From Scolanthus callimorphus (taxonomy: Eukaryota; Cnidaria; Anthozoa; Actiniaria; Edwardsiidae), in the NCBI GenBank assembly GCA_033964015.1, contig CM066919.1:6228101-6292100 (forward strand): a DNA stretch of 64,000 bases. Direction: 5' to 3'. Positions 58,740 to 64,000 of this stretch are shown piece after piece (the stretch's first letter is position 1; every line of letters begins with the position of its first letter). A program made the translations under genes and the position numbers. The notes below the pieces were generated by a model that saw only the letters and a program-made list of their open reading frames with translations, did no database searches and had not been told where the DNA came from.

Positions 58740-60216
58740 AGAGATGAGACTGGGGAAAGTGGAAGAAAGGGATAGTTGTGAAAATGGCGTATTAAAATGA
58801 AGAAAAATTCATATCAGAATGGGCCCTAGATAAAATCAAATGAATGAAACCGAATAAAAATCCGTACTTCAAAAATCAATCTAAACTACAAGAATTAATG
58901 CAGTCACATTTTCAGTTCCGGGGAAAATAGCGTCTGGTCCCTTTGCTGCTACATTTGGACAGGGACAACCTAAAAACAGACATCATTTCCTCGATCAACA
59001 CATTTTTCACTACATGTCTTGCTTTGTTCCAGAGAAAAAACAGTGATATAGGAAATAAAATGCCTGTTCTGGAATTTCAGAAAAAGAAAAGTATCTATCT
59101 CTTGATGAGGATCATTTTTCTTTGTCAGAGAAAAGATTTCTTGATGGAACTTGGCACACTAAGACCTCATCTTTTAAGGTAACACCTTTTAAGGTCCCCC
59201 AGACAGCCACTCAACCCCCTCCCCCAGACAGCCACTCAACTTTCTAGAAAAGTAATCATCTCTGCTTTTTGTGAATTATTTCACAAACATGCACAAGATA
59301 ACAGAGATCTCTTGCAAGAGAAACCCAGATTTTGTGATTTCATCTTTCTGGGTGGTATTCCACCTAAGACCCTGTCCACACTACGCCGTTACTTTTTGCT
59401 CTGGATACGGCTATCGACCACACTACAATGTACAATGCCGAAAATGATCACCGAAAACAGTGAAAACAATACAAAAACGATAAGTGTGGACGCAAATCTT
59501 TTTGAAAACGGAGCAAAAAGTATGTTTCCATTTGAAAATGGTGTAGTGTGGACTGTCTGCTAACATGATTGCATTCCCACTAGAAGGGTGGGGGGCACAA
59601 CCAACGGAGCCAGCCTTTCACATTTTTTACTGAAACCTAATAGTGAGTCAAGAAAAATTTAAAAAACCAATGGAAGAGGCTTTTTTATTGCACCCCCTTG
59701 GAAAAACCTACAGAACAGCCTTTGTTTCGGTTTGACTCCCCTTGCTATACCCCTCAGAAAAAACTCTTCTGTAGGGGGGTGCAGATAAAAAAATGGAATG
59801 GCCCTAGCACCCCATCTTATGCGTTTTGAAGGTTGGCATCTCTGTATAGCTAGTTTGACAGGATACAGAGCTTTCTCTATCAATGGACCCATACTAACTC
59901 CTTGTCTGCAGGGGGCATAAAGTAATTGCAACCATAGGTTGAAATTTATGCTAAACCCTGAGAAATGTTTTTTACACTGACGTTTTGAGCATTGTCCTTT
60001 TGTCAGAGCTCTGACTGGTGAAAATGCTTGAAATGTCAGCATAAAACAGTTTCTCACAAGATTTGATGAAAATTTCAACCTCTGGTTGTAATTTATTTCA
60101 AACTGACATGTTTTGTTTTATCCAATGAATGCTTTGAAATGGAAGCACAGAACACCCCCACAAACCAAAATCATGGACTAAAAATAAAGCCAATACTTTG
60201 TTCAGTTGCAGAATAC
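58740..60216. other. intergenic, with repeat remnants
   Basis: 59150-59190 shares GACCTCATCTTTTAAGGTAA with the interior of the 9012 element, a relic. A short direct repeat of CCCCCAGACAGCCACTCAAC lies at 59196-59240. No supported gene. Confidence 0.5.
59365..59560. mobile_element. MITE, GACCCCGTCCACACTAC family, decayed copy
   Basis: The left end AAGACCCTGTCCACACTACG and the inner words (TTTTTGCTCTGGATACGGCT, CGATAAGTGTGGACGCAAAT) match the 14654 copy. The right end (GTAGTGTGGACTGTCT) is decayed. Confidence 0.72.
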
Positions 60217-60222
60217 TTTATT
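60217..60222 (-). terminator. poly(A) signal of the polyubiquitin gene
   Basis: AATAAA on the minus strand, about 134 bases after the stop codon. Confidence 0.75.
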
Positions 60223-60355
60223 AAAATCCAAATAAAACCAAAGCTTAGAAAGCTCAGCAAAATTATTCAGTAACTCCTTTACCAGTCCTATATTAGCAGT
60301 CCTATATCAGAGTTTTCATGTCATGTCCGAATATTGTGAGAATCTTTCACAAAGT

Positions 60356-61613
<1,258 letters not shown>

Positions 61614-61848
61614 CTGGCGTTTCCTGTCAATCATTTCATAACGTTGCAGTTTGTGATTGGTGGATAAAAATAGATTAACCAATCAGAGATAATCGTGAAT
61701 AATGCCGAGTCATTTCTTGCACACACGCGCAGAAAGCGAAAGAGTTGTCAATGCTATTTTTAGACAGATCAATGGCGCCGAATGTAAGCCATGAGAAATT
61801 GCTGGCATTTGCTAGAAACCATCCTCGAAAACCCGTGGTTTTATCCTC

Positions 61849-61883
61849 GGAAGTTTCCTTTCGGGATAGAAACATTCCACGAA
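61849..61883 (-). promoter_or_regulatory. heat-shock-element-like cluster
   Basis: GGAAGTTTCC contains GAA and TTC at the correct 2-base spacing. It is followed by TTTCGGG and then GAAACATTCCACGAA with less regular spacing. Polyubiquitin genes are commonly heat-induced through HSF. It lies about 240 bases upstream of the TATA box. Confidence 0.55.
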
Positions 61884-63710
61884 AAAACCTGGGTTTCCGA
61901 CGATGGCCAAAATACAGAAAATGAAAATCCTTTCATGGCAGAATACTGTCCTTGTTTATAGTTATAAAAAGGAAGCAGAGAATAAAACCCCGGTTACCTT
62001 GTTCACTAATGTTCACTATAAAAAGGAAAATTAAAATAGATCAAAATGAATTTTTGCTGTTTCGATTTTTCAACCGGAAGTTGCAGTTTTATTTCCTGTC
62101 AAACCCAGACTCCCTACTATTGCACTCGGCCACCGCTTGTTCTTCAAAGTGAAGAAAGTGTCGAAGAAAGTTTCTTCTTCGAGAAGCAAATTTGAGCTGA
62201 AAGGTTTTCTCTGCAGCCCCAATCAATTGCTAAGTAATTCATCTGCGTTAATGCATTTGTTCAAGCAACACTAGATTTCGGTGTCTGATGAAATGCACCT
62301 TTTGTGTTTACACAATAGAGCATTCCGACCCAGCGATGTGAAACCTATCTAATCAATGTTTGCATTTCTGCTGACCCGAAATCCTCGAGTGAAACTTAAT
62401 TTTTGGGCTCTTTCTTCTACTCTTTTGACTAATTTTGGTAAGTAAACTTCAGCTATAAGGTTTAAAGCTATGTCAGTAATGTTATTTTGAATACAAACTT
62501 CTATGTTTGATATATTTTGTGATATGACCTTGCGGCTTGAGTCCAAAGCGACCGTTCTTGACTTCAAAATATTTTCCAATTGATTTAAGGTTAATACACA
62601 CATCATCTTCATATAAGTTATGTTCTTCATATATGCTCAGTGTAATCTTGTTTTTATATGAAAATTATTTTACTAGGGAAATGACTTGGAGAATTTAATA
62701 ATTTACACGCATACGTTTTTAATTTAAATAAGTTACTCTTTGGAGTCAGTCTAGTCCCTGTATCACTAATACTAATTTAGTAAACTACAATAGCTCCCTC
62801 TCCTTTCATTTTCTGTAGCCTAGCACATTTCTATCCAAGAACAATGAGAGGTAGCCATAAAAGCTTCGGAAATAATTTTTTGCACTCTTTCTTAATCTTA
62901 CAGTAGAACCCTGGTATTGTGTTCACTGACGCATGATTGTAGCTCATTATCCTCTGTGTGGCAAGTGCATCAGGACCAATTTCGATATACTCGAGCCTGA
63001 GACTCAGGGGAATAATACAAAGAAATTGCATTGGCATAGAAAAATGTATAATTTTTGACTCTTTTTTTATCCCCATGTCATGAGCCTCGTATCCAAGTTA
63101 GTAGTTTATAAATACAGAAATTGGTCAATCAATATCTAGACACTAGTGATTTCATTATAATAGACACAATTGAATTAGTCTAGACTTTTGAATTGTACTT
63201 TCTTTAACCACTCACATTGCTTGCTGTCCTGATTTGTGTCAACTTGTATTGTGGTGAGGTTGGGGATGAGGCTCTAAACTCTCTCATCCAGCAAGGCCTA
63301 GGGTTTTTCTATTCTACCAGTCAATATTTCTGATCCAATCAGGTTATTGTCTTGTTTCACCTGCTACAGTCAACATCAGACACTCCGTTTTTTGTTACAA
63401 CAGAAGTCAATGGGTGAAACCAGTTAAATATGTAATTGGCTCAGAGGCAAAACAGAAAAAAAACAAAAGCCAATTTGGTGTTTTGAAAATGTGCAGTCCA
63501 TAACAAAGTATAAAATGTAGCTGTGTATAAGTGTGAAACTGGGCAGCGAAACTGGAAGTCCTAGTCAAGAATTGAATCATACCGCAATCAAATTTACTAG
63601 TTCTTGCTTGTTTGATGCCATTCTCTAACCATTGAATGGAGAAGCTTTGCATAACAGTATCTGACATTGCATCACTGACATAAGTAAAATGTTTTATTTT
63701 TCTTCTTCAG
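61884..63710. other. intergenic or 5' intron of the NUDT9-like gene
   Basis: AT-rich. The only longer frame, 62349-62630 on the minus strand (93 codons), has no recognisable domain or splice support. An upstream exon of the NUDT9-like gene could lie here but I cannot place it. Confidence 0.5.
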
Positions 63711-63939
63711 CATCAGGTATTGTCTGCTGTTCTGGTAGCATGATGCATACCAAGGACTGTACTAAACTACCAATACACGCAAAGGCACGCTGTGAATTTT
63801 ACCCTGGAAGCCATGTCAAAAGGTTTCCTGTTCCTGATCATTTAGTGCCTTGGTCAGAGCCATTTCCAGGCTACGATCCAGTTGACTATACAGCAGAAAG
63901 TATTCTCAAGGGACCTTCTTATGCTGATCCAGATATTAG
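63711..63939 (+). CDS. NUDT9-like ADP-ribose pyrophosphatase, one exon (partial)
   Basis: The exon is bounded by the acceptor TTTTTCTTCTTCAG and the donor TTAG/GTATGAG. It enters with two bases of a codon and leaves with two. The sequence HAKARCEFYPGSHVKRFPVP, then DPVDYTAESILKGP and YADPDIR, resembles the N-terminal part of NUDT9, where a similar PGS-V-R-VP, Y-PV-YTA-S-L-GP and ADP series occurs. NUDT9 hydrolyses ADP-ribose to AMP and ribose 5-phosphate, in mitochondria in mammals. A start at the double ATG (63740) is possible. The Nudix box would lie in later exons beyond the window. The C-terminal NUDT9-H domain of a TRPM2 channel is the main alternative and cannot be excluded from this exon. 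Confidence 0.8.
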
Positions 63940-64000
63940 GTATGAGTAATTGTGATTCATTTGAATAAAAAAATCCATATCTATTCTTGTCAATAATAAA

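Noticed and set aside
62349..62630. 93-codon minus-strand frame between ubiquitin and the NUDT9-like exon
   Set aside because: No domain, no splice support, and composition like the surrounding DNA.

Overview
The window looks like animal nuclear DNA, most probably from a cnidarian such as a stony coral or sea anemone. This is an inference: it rests on an animal-type polyubiquitin gene, GT-AG introns of 0.1 to 2 kb, an Ngaro-type tyrosine-recombinase retrotransposon, an exon resembling the NUDT9 ADP-ribose pyrophosphatase, and a very dense load of short inverted-repeat transposons. No taxonomic marker settles it.

Layout. Positions 1-23,300 hold no gene I can support. They contain many foldback elements, some with target-site duplications, and two LINE 3' ends at 17.1-17.4 kb (minus) and 18.1-18.5 kb (plus). 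Positions 23.8-38.2 kb carry three copies of one small secreted-peptide gene: A (minus, 24.0 kb), B (plus, 28.1 kb) and C (plus, 38.1 kb). They share a TATA box, an AP-1-like site, a non-coding first exon and an ATG at the first base of exon 2. Copy C is split by a 3.5-kb stack of nested transposons. The arginine-rich tail differs between copies because of single-base indels. Between B and C lies a 3.1-kb element whose arms are tandem repeats.

Positions 39.9-47.5 kb are a full-length Ngaro element with intact split direct repeats (A1 ... B1-A2-B2), a zinc-finger Gag-like ORF, a reverse transcriptase/RNase H ORF and a tyrosine recombinase ORF. Its repeats look identical, yet four single-base deletions break its frames. 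An 80-bp minisatellite of about two dozen units sits between ORF1 and the RT ORF, and a 222-bp inverted-repeat insertion sits inside the minisatellite.

Positions 48-58.7 kb hold more repeats and a four-exon minus-strand gene of 246 codons whose exon phases join exactly. Its product is unrecognised, but an RFX X-box-like palindrome lies about 135 bp upstream of its ATG, which hints at a ciliary role. Positions 60.2-61.9 kb are an intronless polyubiquitin gene (five repeats) with TATA box, heat-shock-like elements and poly(A) signal. At the right edge, 63.7-63.9 kb, is one exon of a NUDT9-like gene that runs out of the window.

The best leads are a family of G/C-run-capped foldback elements with 9-bp target duplications (five copies), the three-copy peptide cluster with diverging reading frames, the Ngaro element with its internal minisatellite, and the uncharacterised X-box gene.
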